Assembly (NCBI GenBank): GCA_903825645.1
Contig: CAIKBL010000003.1
Span: 1-46,893, forward strand
DNA: 46,893 nt
Direction of reading: 5' to 3'
Source: an uncultured Pseudomonadota bacterium
Lineage (GTDB): Bacteria; Pseudomonadota; Gammaproteobacteria; Ga0077536
How positions within the stretch are numbered: the first letter of the stretch is position 1; every line of letters begins with the position of its first letter. This document shows, piece by piece, positions 37,035 through 45,962 of this stretch. The translations under genes and the position numbers were made by a program. A model generated the notes under the pieces. It did no database searches, was not told where the DNA came from, and saw only the letters and a list, made by a program, of their open reading frames with translations.

Positions 37035-39170
37035 TTAATGCGCGGTCAACCGATTAAACCAGACAGCCCCGTGATTCGACGAATGAAAGCTCCATCCCGG
37101 CTCAATCAGGTAAGTTGTCGATGTGGTCGTCACGATGGCAGGTCCCTCAATATAGGTACCTGCATTAAGCGCGGTTTCATCGTAGAGCGGAATGATCATT
37201 TCTTCCTCAAAGCCCACAAAATGGCACACCCTCTCACCAATCGGGCGTGCCACGTGTTTTTCGGGCAATGGTTTGATGTTGCCGAAATGAACTTTATCCA
37301 AATCGACAAATGACGTGACCCGCAGCGTATTGATCCGCACGCCGCTCTCGGTAGCCTGACTGCCTTCCCCGAAACGCGCGCCGTAGGCGGCATGAAAGGT
37401 CCCAATGAGCTCGAGAATGTCGTGCAATCCTTCAAAACGCGCTTTTTTAATCGGGACTGCGGTTTCCACGCGTTGGTTACCGTACCGCATGTCCAGTTCC
37501 ACCCTGAATTTGATGGCGTCACCACGCATTCCCTGACGCAGCAAATCTTCACGCCCGCGATTCTCAAGCTCTTCAATCGCGGCGTTCAATGCTCGGAAGT
37601 CGGTAAGAATTTTCTTTGTTCCAGTGTGATAGACCACGGTATAAGTAGACTTCTCATGGATATGCATCTGATTCACGTTGCCGGCCCCTAAGGCCGAAAA
37701 CACAGACGAGAAAGGTGGCGCAAGAACCCGATTGATTTGCAGCGCATTCGCGATACCACAGCAGTGCAATGGACCGTTGCCGCCGTAGGCCAACAGTGTG
37801 AAATCGGCCGGATCATAACCACGTGATCGAAGCTCTGTCGCAATTCCGTTAGCCATGTTGTGGTCAACGGCTTCCTTAACCAACTTACAAATATCAATGA
37901 CGCTGCCATCGAAATGATCCGACAAGTTGTCTTCTATAGCCGTCTCTGCACGGGCTGCGGTGAGTTTTATCCGACCGCCGGCATAGTTGTCCGGGTCGAG
38001 ATAACCGAGCAGCATGTCGGCATCCGTAACTGTGGGCTGCACCCCACCACGGTTATAGCAGGCTGGACCCGGGTCGGAACCGGCACTTTGGGGACCTATT
38101 TTTATCGTGTCATGGAGCTGATCATAGGTTGCTATCGATCCTCCACCTGCGCCTAAGGTCACTAGGTGTACCATTGGGACGCTCACTAGCCACCGATCAA
38201 TCACCGGGTGAAAATCGTAATATTTTTCCCCACCTTCGGTGACTATTCCGATATCGAAACTGGTGCCGCCCATATCAGACGCGATGACATTCCCAAGATC
38301 ACACTCCGTGGCCAAATGTTCAGATGATGCGATGCCGGCCACAGGCCCCGAATGCACCGTCTGGAGCGCATCAGTGGAGTTTAACTGCGCCATTCCACCC
38401 GAGTTATGACTGATCAGCATCGGCTTGTCGTACCCATTCGACCGGAGGTTCAACTCCAGAGTACCCAAGCCGTGGTACATCACGTTGTGCAAATACCCAT
38501 CAATAATCGTCGATGTGGCCCGGGTATACTCTCCTTTACGTCCGGCTACCTGATGCGACAGCAACATGGGGACTGCGCCGAGAAGATGCAATGGGTATTC
38601 GTCAAGAAACAACTCGCGCACCCGAAGTTCGTGCTCCGGATTGACGACGCTGTTCGTAAGCATAACCACAATCGTCTCTGCGCCTTGATCCACCAGATAT
38701 TTCATCTTGTGCTTTAGGTCTTCCTCATCAAGCATCATGAGGATTTCACCAGAGTAATTCACACGCTCGCGAGCCATCGCGATCATCGAGATCGGCACCA
38801 AAGGTTCCGGGCGCTTGGCGCGCGTTAGATCGCGCTGCTCCTCGAAAGGGAGGCCTTCTCCATAGCCCCGTCCGCGAGAGAGCGGTACGGTGCTGCCGAA
38901 TCCTTCCGTCACGATAAGCCCTATTCGCGGACCGTTGCGCTCGATCAGTGCGTTGGTTCCTAAGGTGGTTGAATAGCGAACCGAATCGACGCTAGAGAGT
39001 AACTCTCTGGTCTCGATTCCGAGCTGCGTCGTTGCATCGCCCAATGCCTCATTAAAACCCAGTGCCAAATTTTGATGAGTGGTCAACGCCTTGGCTTGGA
39101 CGTAGCGATCTCCCCAAGCGACGAAGCAGTCGGTAAAGGTGCCACCAATGTCCACAGAAATTCTTTTCAT
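37035..39170 (-). CDS. HyuA-type ATPase subunit of a ketone carboxylase (ApcC-like)
   Basis: A 711-aa hydantoinase A-type protein with an actin-like ATPase fold. Phosphate-binding loops are VDIGGTFTDCFVAWG at the N-terminus and SDMGGTSFDIGIV in the middle. RYSTTLGTNALIERNGPRIGLIVTEGF and GPQSAGSDPGPACYNRGGVQPTVTDADMLLGYLDP are signatures of the HyuA family; LLAYGGNGPLHCCGIA is the usual late motif. It activates ketone or bicarbonate by ATP-dependent phosphorylation. The start at 39170 is chosen because the family begins M-x-x-x-x-V-D-I-G-G-T; the preceding ribosome site is weak (CGGGAT). It is one of two different HyuA paralogues in the operon, which separates this system from three-subunit acetone carboxylase. 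Confidence 0.88.
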   Translation of the reverse strand: MKRISVDIGGTFTDCFVAWGDRYVQAKALTTHQNLALGFNEALGDATTQLGIETRELLSSVDSVRYSTTLGTNALIERNGPRIGLIVTEGFGSTVPLSRGRGYGEGLPFEEQRDLTRAKRPEPLVPISMIAMARERVNYSGEILMMLDEEDLKHKMKYLVDQGAETIVVMLTNSVVNPEHELRVRELFLDEYPLHLLGAVPMLLSHQVAGRKGEYTRATSTIIDGYLHNVMYHGLGTLELNLRSNGYDKPMLISHNSGGMAQLNSTDALQTVHSGPVAGIASSEHLATECDLGNVIASDMGGTSFDIGIVTEGGEKYYDFHPVIDRWLVSVPMVHLVTLGAGGGSIATYDQLHDTIKIGPQSAGSDPGPACYNRGGVQPTVTDADMLLGYLDPDNYAGGRIKLTAARAETAIEDNLSDHFDGSVIDICKLVKEAVDHNMANGIATELRSRGYDPADFTLLAYGGNGPLHCCGIANALQINRVLAPPFSSVFSALGAGNVNQMHIHEKSTYTVVYHTGTKKILTDFRALNAAIEELENRGREDLLRQGMRGDAIKFRVELDMRYGNQRVETAVPIKKARFEGLHDILELIGTFHAAYGARFGEGSQATESGVRINTLRVTSFVDLDKVHFGNIKPLPEKHVARPIGERVCHFVGFEEEMIIPLYDETALNAGTYIEGPAIVTTTSTTYLIEPGWSFHSSNHGAVWFNRLTAH

Positions 39171-39189
39171 AACAACTATCCCGAAATAC

Positions 39190-39594
39190 TTATTTATGTC
39201 CGTGGTGATGGCGCGGCGACTTCCATTCCGGAATTTCTGGTTCGCCTCCATTTACACCCCATCCCGTCGCTTTTCTCTTGAGATCATCGATGTCTAGTTC
39301 GATATCGCGCGCGGGGGGGTGTCCGGGAACCGTATACTCAGTCTCTACCATCGTGCCGCAGGACGGGCAATAGTATTCAAGCAGCGCGGTAAATTTTGGA
39401 TCCGGACAAAATGTGTACTCGTACTTTTCGGGATCGATTAGATGAGGATGCACCTCATCTAACTTCCGATCATGGACCAATAGGCCGCGCTTGTAGTTGT
39501 CCCGCGCATCAAAAATTTCATGATCGCAAACGCGGCATTCCCAAGTCTCTTTTTCTAAGTCAATAGCCAGATACTCAGTAATATTTACTCTCAT
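39190..39594 (-). CDS. small zinc-binding subunit of a ketone carboxylase (AcxC/ApcB-like)
   Basis: A 134-aa protein resembling acetone carboxylase gamma and ApcB. The N-terminus is MRVNITEYLAIDLEKETWECRVCDHEI. The two CxxC pairs (WECRVC and YYCPSCG) probably bind zinc, and the tail GHPPARDIELDIDDL is typical of the family. The C-terminus is rich in His (HHHGHK). AGGAG lies 8 bases before the ATG at 39594. It is separated from the upstream ApcA-like gene by 13 bp and from the downstream ApcC-like gene by 19 bp, so tight co-translation is likely. Confidence 0.9.
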   Translation of the reverse strand: MRVNITEYLAIDLEKETWECRVCDHEIFDARDNYKRGLLVHDRKLDEVHPHLIDPEKYEYTFCPDPKFTALLEYYCPSCGTMVETEYTVPGHPPARDIELDIDDLKRKATGWGVNGGEPEIPEWKSPRHHHGHK

Positions 39595-39607
39595 TTGCCC
39601 GCTCCTT

Positions 39608-41527
39608 TCAGATTTTTTCAATCACGACATCTCGGTTGGATGAAACACGGAACCGCCACTTCTCATCTATTTTCCCCGTGAAATATTCTTCTTCGATGAT
39701 CGCGGGCCCGTCCGCCGCAGCGCCCGATTTCTGATCCTCGAGCCGATACACCGGAATTTCACCCCACTCTCCTGGCTTCATCATGATTTTTCTGACGACG
39801 GTCGAGATCGCAGCACTCGGCTTTTCATTACCTATCGCCTCGAAAGAAAAATGTTCCAACCTTTTTAACACCTTCAATCTCAGCGAAAGATCATGGCCTC
39901 GAAGTGACGGCGGCAATTCAAGCCGAGACGGATCAGCGATCAGGTATTCCGTGGCATCGCGGTCACTCTGGATATGCCAGATACATTCGCATTCGGCAAG
40001 ATTAACGCCCTCAGCAAACATATCACGGCGCGCTCGTTCTATCAGATCCTCGACGAGTGACCGTTGGGCTGCTTCTGCCTGCGGCAGTTGATTTCGATAT
40101 TCATGTGAGAGATCCGAAAATCCGATTCCACAGGCACTAAAAACGGCGGCGAGTCCTGGGATAATTATTTTTGAAACCCCGGCTTGGTCGGCGACCCTCG
40201 TCGCCAAAAGTGCGCCTGCACCGCCGAACGCAACAAAAACCGTATCAAGATCTATTTTTGTGTAATCACTAATGCTGCGTGATACACAATTGACCCACTC
40301 GGTCATCACCTGTTCTACCGCGGTCTCGACTTCTATTCTGAGCGGTTCAGCAATGCGTTTAAGGATCGCAGCACGAGACTTGCTTTCGTCTAAAGTGAGA
40401 TCTCCGCCAAAAAACGTTGTCGGTGATAAAATGCCCGCCAGCAACACGACGTCGGTGATCGTGACATCCGTGCCTCCTAGATTGAAGCAAGCAGGTCCGG
40501 GCGCTGCCCCTACCGACTGGGGACCTACTCTTATCGCATCACTATCAACGGTGATGATCGAACTTCCCCCGACACCAGCGCTAGCAATATCGGCGAGTGG
40601 GAACGCGATCGGGATTTTTTCGACTTCGCCTCGCATAAGATTTTTGATCACGCCCCCTTCAACGAGACCGATATCAGTAGTAGTACCACCCACGTCGTAA
40701 GAAATTACTCGTTTTAATTGATAATGATCGGCAAGCGCGCGCACGCCTTCCATGCCGGCGCGCGGACCGGAACTATAGGTCTTGATTGCGGTAGTTTTGG
40801 CGACACGCGCCGTGCCTCCGTCGTTACGAAAAATCAACAACGGATTGCTGCATTTCAAGGATTTCAGGCGATGGTCGGCGGTGTAGAGAAAACGTTCCAT
40901 CGCTGGGTGCAGATAGGAATTAAAAAGAGCCGTCCATATTCGTCGCTTGTCATCATGCTCATCGACTAGGCCACTAGCGGTGACCACTGGGACAGCACCG
41001 AGCAGATGAGACGGAAATTTTCTTTGCACCATTCGTATCAGTCTGCGTTCCTGAGCGATTACGGCGGTACCGGTCAGTCCGATCACGATGCGCACGGCGC
41101 CGCACGACGCGACATCGTTTACTGCTCGCACTAGGGCTTCTTCGCAAGCCTGGTCATCTATCGCGGTATCGATGATGCCTATCCGCCCCCCTACAAATGC
41201 TTCATATAACTCTCTAGAAGCTTCGGTGTCACATAAAAGATCAGTCGTAGCGGATGAATCAACGATGATGCCGAGACGTGGTCCTTTACGCTCTACTATC
41301 GAATTTGTGCCGAGCGTCGTGGAGTAACGGACGTAATCGGTCTCACGGAGTAGTCGTGCTGGATCTTTGGCGCCATAAATTTTCTCTGAGACTTTGGCTA
41401 TCCCGTCAAAAAAACATCTACTGAGATCGTAAGGCGTGGTCAGGACTTTTGCTCGATGGACAGTCCGCCCCTCCATCACGCAAAAATCGGTCAGCGTCCC
41501 CCCATTATCGATATTTATAATTCTCAT
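39608..41527 (-). CDS. HyuA-type ATPase subunit of a ketone carboxylase (ApcA-like)
   Basis: A 639-aa hydantoinase A-family protein, first gene of the operon. The phosphate loops are NIDNGGTLTDFCVMEG and SYDVGGTTTDIGLVEGG. RYSTTLGTNSIVERKGPRLGIIVDS, YSSGPRAGMEGV, GPQSVGAAPGPACFNLGGTDVTITDV and VAFGGAGALLATRVADQAG are family signatures. It is clearly divergent from the second HyuA in the same operon and shorter, about 69 kDa, in line with ApcA. GGAG lies about 12 bases upstream of the ATG. The order of subunit types (HyuA, small zinc protein, HyuA, HyuB, 30-kDa protein) equals apcABCDE of acetophenone-degrading Aromatoleum. The true ketone substrate is not defined by the sequence. Confidence 0.88.
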   Translation of the reverse strand: MRIINIDNGGTLTDFCVMEGRTVHRAKVLTTPYDLSRCFFDGIAKVSEKIYGAKDPARLLRETDYVRYSTTLGTNSIVERKGPRLGIIVDSSATTDLLCDTEASRELYEAFVGGRIGIIDTAIDDQACEEALVRAVNDVASCGAVRIVIGLTGTAVIAQERRLIRMVQRKFPSHLLGAVPVVTASGLVDEHDDKRRIWTALFNSYLHPAMERFLYTADHRLKSLKCSNPLLIFRNDGGTARVAKTTAIKTYSSGPRAGMEGVRALADHYQLKRVISYDVGGTTTDIGLVEGGVIKNLMRGEVEKIPIAFPLADIASAGVGGSSIITVDSDAIRVGPQSVGAAPGPACFNLGGTDVTITDVVLLAGILSPTTFFGGDLTLDESKSRAAILKRIAEPLRIEVETAVEQVMTEWVNCVSRSISDYTKIDLDTVFVAFGGAGALLATRVADQAGVSKIIIPGLAAVFSACGIGFSDLSHEYRNQLPQAEAAQRSLVEDLIERARRDMFAEGVNLAECECIWHIQSDRDATEYLIADPSRLELPPSLRGHDLSLRLKVLKRLEHFSFEAIGNEKPSAAISTVVRKIMMKPGEWGEIPVYRLEDQKSGAAADGPAIIEEEYFTGKIDEKWRFRVSSNRDVVIEKI

Positions 41528-41592
41528 TCTTTATTACTCTCCACGGCGTCAAATTAGTCCATCAATGTTATCGGGGGATACTAGCGACTACC

Positions 41593-41621
41593 GAAATAGC
41601 TGATACCATGCGTTCTGTAAA
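41593..41621 (-). promoter_or_regulatory. candidate sigma70-type promoter of the carboxylase operon
   Basis: On the minus strand TTTACA (one mismatch to the -35 consensus) is followed after exactly 17 bases by TATTTC (weak -10). It ends 66 bases upstream of the ApcA-like ATG. The -10 is poor, so an activator may be needed; this is a by-eye candidate only. Confidence 0.25.
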
Positions 41622-41879
41622 CTAGCATACCCATGTTTGCGGATTCGGACCCACTGCGTCGGCGGCGGTCGGCAGACGCAGAAGCTGCTGCGGATTATCA
41701 AAGAAGAAATGGACATTGCCTACCCCACCCGTAAAAAGAGGGGGGCACTTTGGCGGATCCTGCAAACGCCGAAAAAACCACTTGCAGATCTGAGCGGTGT
41801 TATGCGTACACATGCCGCAGTAACATGCCCGCACTTCACGTGGCTTTCGCACGATGAATAATGGCAGAGGGTATATTAG

Positions 41880-41893
41880 GGGGACATGTCCCC
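41880..41893. promoter_or_regulatory. 14-bp perfect palindrome
   Basis: GGGGACATGTCCCC is a perfect palindrome about 350 bp upstream of the carboxylase operon. It has the size of an operator for a dimeric regulator, but similar short palindromes also occur in mobile repeats. Its role is unknown. Confidence 0.35.
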
Positions 41894-42324
41894 ATTGCCG
41901 AGACCCTTCCGACGCGAATTAAACGAAGGCGTCTCGTAGATCAGTGGGCCGAAATCCGCGGATCACGAACCGGGAAATTCCAGATGTGCCACCAGATCGA
42001 CCACGTCATCCATGAGGTTAACCGGGACGTGACTGGTCGGCCACCCGCGATGCGGGTTCTCGAACCACGGCTAACCAGCCCCGCGACCCGCGCAACGTCC
42101 TCTCACTGCAGCGAATAGGTCGACCTCTTTTATCCGCTCCGCTCTTACCTGCGACGTCGGCTGACCACCTTGCAACCCGAAGGGTTTGGGTTCCTCGGGG
42201 CATCTGGGACATCGCAAGCGGCCCGCGCCGCCTTCGTTTAACTCGATAATCTAGATACGGGTACCCTCACTCGAGCCTGCGCCGTTTTGTCAGGTTCCAA
42301 TGCGGTCGGCGCGGGCAACGATGG

Positions 42325-43767
42325 TCAATAAACTCGCAAGCCGCGTATCACGAGATTGCGGATTTCGGTCATGTCTTCGATGGCGAAGCGTACGCCTTCG
42401 CGGCCGAGACCCGAGTCTTTAACCCCCCCATAAGGCATGTTGTCGACACGGAATGAGGACACATCGTTCACCACCACACCGCCGACCTCGAGATGATCCC
42501 AAGCGGCCAGTACCTTGTGGATGTCGCGGGTGAACAGGCCGGCCTGTAGGCCAAACTTGCTGTCGTTAACTTCGGCCAGCGCTGCGTCCCAATCGGAAAA
42601 GCGCGAGAGGAGAACCACGGGGCCGAAAGCCTCCTCGCGGAAGAGTTCGGTGTCGCGTGCGCAATCTTCCAGAAGCGTAGCCTCTAGCATCGCCCCTGCG
42701 CAGCCGCCGCCGGCGAGCAACCTCGCGCCGGAGGCCACCGCCACGTCGATCCAACCCTTGAGGCGCGCAGCCTCCTTGACCGAGATCATCGGGCCAATGA
42801 AGGTTGTCCGGTCTCTGGGATCTCCCGAACGCAGCACCTTGACACGCGCCACCAGCATATCTCGGAAGGTCTCGTAGACTGTCTCATGGACAATCACCCG
42901 TTGAACGTGGATGCAACTCTGGCCGGACTGGTAATAGCCGCCGAACACCACTCGCGCTACCGCATGTTCGAGATCAGCATCCGCATCGATCACCACGGCG
43001 GCATTACCACCCAATTCCAGTACCACCTTCTTCTTACCAGCCTTGGCCTTTAGATCCCAGCCCACCCTGGGCGAACCAGTGAACGACAAGAGCTTGAGCC
43101 GCTCGTCGGTGGTGAACAGATCGGCGCCGGCGCGGGCTGCCGGGAGGATGGAAAACGCCCCCTCGGGGAGCGCGGTTTCGGCCAGCACCTCACCGATGAT
43201 GATCGCGCCGAGCGGCGTCAGACTCGCCGGTTTCATCACGAAGGGGCAGCCCACCGCGATGGCCGGCGCGATCTTGTGCGCCGCCAAATTCAGCGGAAAA
43301 TTAAACGGCGAGATAAAGCTGCACGGTCCAATCGGCACACGCTTCCACATGCCGATGTAGCCCTTGGCCCGTGCGCTGATATCGAGCGACTGGACCTCGC
43401 CATAGATTCGTGTCGCCTCCTCGGCGGCGATGCGAAAGGTATCGATCAGACGGGTGACCTCGCCCTCGGCATCGGTAATCGGCTTACCGGCCTCAATGCA
43501 CAGACCCCAGGCGAGCTCGTCGAATCTTTCGCGAAACCGCTCGACGCAGTGGTAGAGCACCGCCTGCCGCTCATAGCTTGCCATCGCCGCGAAGGGGGCG
43601 GCGGCGCGGACCGCGCCAGCAATAGCTTCATTGATGATGTCGGGCGTTGCCAGCGCGGTGTGGAAGGCGATCTCACCGGTATATTTGTTGGTAACCGCAA
43701 GGTCAGTATTGGGCTGCACGGCGAGGTTGTTAAGATAGAGCGGGTAGACGTCTCGCAGCTTGTTCAT
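42325..43767 (-). CDS. aldehyde dehydrogenase (NAD(P)+)
   Basis: A 480-aa ALDH-superfamily enzyme oxidising an aldehyde to the acid. Counting from the open-frame start two codons earlier, Asn158 (SPFNFPLN), Glu253 (LELGGNA) and the nucleophile Cys287 (GQSCI) are all in place. FTGSPRVG and EEAFGPVV are further family motifs, and PYGGVKDSGLGREG closes the substrate region. A start at 43767 (ATG) is preferred over GTG at 43773 because AGGGA is then correctly spaced. It follows the ThDP enzyme gene by 98 bp on the same strand, so the two are probably co-transcribed. By eye, these two genes are more GC-rich than the carboxylase operon. The aldehyde substrate is unknown. Confidence 0.93.
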   Translation of the reverse strand: MNKLRDVYPLYLNNLAVQPNTDLAVTNKYTGEIAFHTALATPDIINEAIAGAVRAAAPFAAMASYERQAVLYHCVERFRERFDELAWGLCIEAGKPITDAEGEVTRLIDTFRIAAEEATRIYGEVQSLDISARAKGYIGMWKRVPIGPCSFISPFNFPLNLAAHKIAPAIAVGCPFVMKPASLTPLGAIIIGEVLAETALPEGAFSILPAARAGADLFTTDERLKLLSFTGSPRVGWDLKAKAGKKKVVLELGGNAAVVIDADADLEHAVARVVFGGYYQSGQSCIHVQRVIVHETVYETFRDMLVARVKVLRSGDPRDRTTFIGPMISVKEAARLKGWIDVAVASGARLLAGGGCAGAMLEATLLEDCARDTELFREEAFGPVVLLSRFSDWDAALAEVNDSKFGLQAGLFTRDIHKVLAAWDHLEVGGVVVNDVSSFRVDNMPYGGVKDSGLGREGVRFAIEDMTEIRNLVIRGLRVY

Positions 43768-43865
43768 CTTCACTTTCCCTTAAAGGTTGCGAAAGGCGGG
43801 CCAACCCTAGGCTGGCACACCGCCGAAAATCGCCCAACCTCACGTCACTGGCGGGTTTAACCGGC

Positions 43866-45521
43866 TTACAACGCCTTCGACAACGCCTTGATATCCTTGT
43901 TAAGGATCTGGTCGTTTTCCGAATAGTCGACCGGGCAATCGACCAGATGAACGCCTGGCGTGTCGCGGCAATGGGCGAGCAGGTGATGAAGATGCGCCGA
44001 ACTTTGCACCCGGTGGCCGTGGGCGCCATAGCTTTCGGCATATTTCACGAAGTCGGGATTGCCGTAGGTGAGGCCCCAATCCTTGAAACCCATATTCACC
44101 TGCTTCCAGCGGATCATGCCGTAGGAACTGTCATTAAGGATGATCACGGTGAGGTTGAGGCCGAGGCGCACCGCCGTCTCCATCTCTTGACTGTTCATCA
44201 TGAAGCCGCCATCGCCGCATATCGCGATCACCTTGCGATCCGGATAGAGCATCGCGCTCATCATCGCCGAAGGCAGACCGGCACCCATCGTCGCCAGCGC
44301 ATTGTCGAGCAGGACAGTATTGGGGAGATATGCGCTATAGCCGCGCGCGAACCAGATTTTATAGACGCCGTTGTCGAGACAGATGATACCGTCATCGGGT
44401 GTGGCGACCCGGACCTGCGCCACCAGATGCGGCGGAAAAATGGGGAAACGTTCGTCCTTAGCGAGGCCGCTCGTATGGGCGACCTCGGCGGCGCGGTACG
44501 CGAGCATCTTAGCGAAGTCCCAACTGGTATTTGGGGTGATCGTCTCTTGGATCGCCCAGATCGCGTTCGCAATATCGCCGATAACCTCGATTTCGGGGAA
44601 ATAAACCGGATCAACCTCGGCGGTCTTGGTCGAGATGTGAATAACGGTGTGGTGCTTCCCCTCATTGGCGCCGCGCATGAAAAATGGTGGTTTTTCGATG
44701 ACGTCGTGGCCGACATTAATGATGCAATCCGAATCCTCAATGGCGCGGTGGACGAAATCGCCGGCGGAAAGCGCCGCGCAGCCGACAAATTGGGGATGGC
44801 GCTCGTCGATCACACCCTTGCCGAGCTGCGTGGTGAGGAACGGGATGCCGGTCTTTTCTACGAATTCGAGCAGCATCTTGCCGGTCATCTTGCGATTGGC
44901 CCCGGCGCCGATGACTAGGATCGGCGCCTTGGCCCGCTCGATCATCTCGACCGCCAGGTGGATGGATTTCATGTCCGCGTTCGGCCGCCGGACATGGCTG
45001 CGTTTGATCGGGATGGCGGTGGTGTGTTCGTCGGCAATGTCCTCGGGCAGTTCGATGTGGGCTGCGCCAGGCTTTTCCTCCTCGGCCAGCCGGAACGCCT
45101 CGCGTACCCGGCTGGGGATATTGTCGGAGGAGGCCATCTGGTGGGCGTATTTGGTGATCGGCCCCATCATTGAGACGACATCGAGAATCTGGAAACGGCC
45201 CTGCTTAGATTTTTTGATCGGCTTCTGACCCGTGATCATCAACATCGGCATGCCGCCCAGCGTAGCGTAGGCAGCCGCGGTCACGAGATTGGTGGCGCCG
45301 GGCCCCAGCGTCGCCAGGCACACGCCAGTCTTACCGGTGTGGCGGCCGTAAGTCGCTGCCATGAAGCCGGCACCCTGCTCGTGCCGGGTGAGAATCAGTC
45401 TGATACGTCTCGAACGGGACAGCGAATCGAGAAAATCGAGGTTCTCTTCGCCCGGAACCCCGAAGACATATTCACAGCCTTCCTCTTCAAGGCATTTCAC
45501 AAAGAGATCGGACGCTTTCAT
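43866..45521 (-). CDS. ThDP-dependent enzyme, acetolactate synthase large-subunit-like
   Basis: A 551-aa ThDP enzyme. The catalytic Glu48 is in RHEQGAG. The central domain has TKTAEVDPVYFPEIEVIGD, and the ThDP/Mg site is GDG at 436-438 with the closing Asn-Asp in VIILNDSSYG. GVPGEENLDFLDSL and ATLGPGATNLVTAAAYAT are typical of the acetohydroxyacid synthase branch. No regulatory small subunit is encoded nearby and the downstream gene is an aldehyde dehydrogenase. A catabolic acetolactate synthase or a 2-oxoacid decarboxylase/lyase are therefore also possible. The start at 45521 matches family N-termini (MKASDLFVKCLEEEG); the frame is open 46 codons further up but that part is not conserved-looking. 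The 5' flank has an eight-G run. Confidence 0.9.
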   Translation of the reverse strand: MKASDLFVKCLEEEGCEYVFGVPGEENLDFLDSLSRSRRIRLILTRHEQGAGFMAATYGRHTGKTGVCLATLGPGATNLVTAAAYATLGGMPMLMITGQKPIKKSKQGRFQILDVVSMMGPITKYAHQMASSDNIPSRVREAFRLAEEEKPGAAHIELPEDIADEHTTAIPIKRSHVRRPNADMKSIHLAVEMIERAKAPILVIGAGANRKMTGKMLLEFVEKTGIPFLTTQLGKGVIDERHPQFVGCAALSAGDFVHRAIEDSDCIINVGHDVIEKPPFFMRGANEGKHHTVIHISTKTAEVDPVYFPEIEVIGDIANAIWAIQETITPNTSWDFAKMLAYRAAEVAHTSGLAKDERFPIFPPHLVAQVRVATPDDGIICLDNGVYKIWFARGYSAYLPNTVLLDNALATMGAGLPSAMMSAMLYPDRKVIAICGDGGFMMNSQEMETAVRLGLNLTVIILNDSSYGMIRWKQVNMGFKDWGLTYGNPDFVKYAESYGAHGHRVQSSAHLHHLLAHCRDTPGVHLVDCPVDYSENDQILNKDIKALSKAL

Positions 45522-45713
45522 GCCCTCAGGCGGGGGGGGTGCATAGTTCACGGCGTACTCCGGGGTAAGTGGGGAACGGAAGAGCTGCTCAGACGACGCC
45601 GAAGGCCAGCGTGGCATTGGCGACCTTATCTTAAACCGGCGATAGTTGCCCCTGTTCACCTAATGGATTTAGCCACCACTTTGATCGCTACAGGCTTAGG
45701 TGCTAGCTAAGGA

Positions 45714-45935
45714 TGAGGTCGCCCGAATCCGAAAGCGTCAGCACACTTCCATCCATTTGCTCGATCTTTTCGACGGCGTGGGTGGCGGCTTTGCCCGAGC
45801 CAGAGATCATCGCAGTCTTACTTTCAGGCCTTCGTCTGTCATGGCCAGCATGTCGGCACCAGAGTATACCGCGCCATCGCGGACCGCGCTCGACCCTAAG
45901 CGAATGCCTCAGGGCAAGCTCGCTAAAACGCTGTT
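45714..45935 (-). pseudogene. gdhA: fragment of NADP-type glutamate dehydrogenase
   Basis: The minus strand reads LGSSAVRDGAVYSGADMLA and then, one frame over, MISGSGKAATHAVEKIEQ followed by SVLTLSDSGDLIL. These are the GdhA elements GGSxxRxEATGYGxVYFxExML, the cofactor loop VSGSGNVAxYAxEK and the strand VxTxSDSxGxx, in the right order and spacing. A TGA lies before the first piece and a frameshift between the two. Only about 70 of some 450 codons remain. It is wedged between the ThDP enzyme gene and a broken ISAs1-type transposase, so IS activity may have caused the loss. Confidence 0.6.
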
Positions 45936-45962
45936 GACATCGGCAAGTTGACGGGATCGATT

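Larger units (their letters stand above)
41528..42324. other. intergenic region upstream of the carboxylase operon
   Basis: About 800 bp holding a possible promoter (41593-41621) and a 14-bp palindrome (41880-41893). A minus-strand open frame at 41622-41852 reads protein-like (PPLFTGGVGNVHFFFDNP). A plus-strand stretch at 42120-42330 is open apart from one TAA. Both may be remnants of lost genes; I cannot assign families. Confidence 0.4.

Noticed and set aside
33799-41527. Interpretation as hydantoinase or 5-oxoprolinase genes
   Set aside because: The extra HyuA paralogue, the two-CxxC small subunit and the fifth subunit in this order fit an acetophenone-type carboxylase better.
43947-44918. 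323-codon plus-strand open frame
   Set aside because: It lies antisense inside the ThDP enzyme gene and is His/Arg/Asp-rich, typical of a shadow frame in a GC-rich gene.
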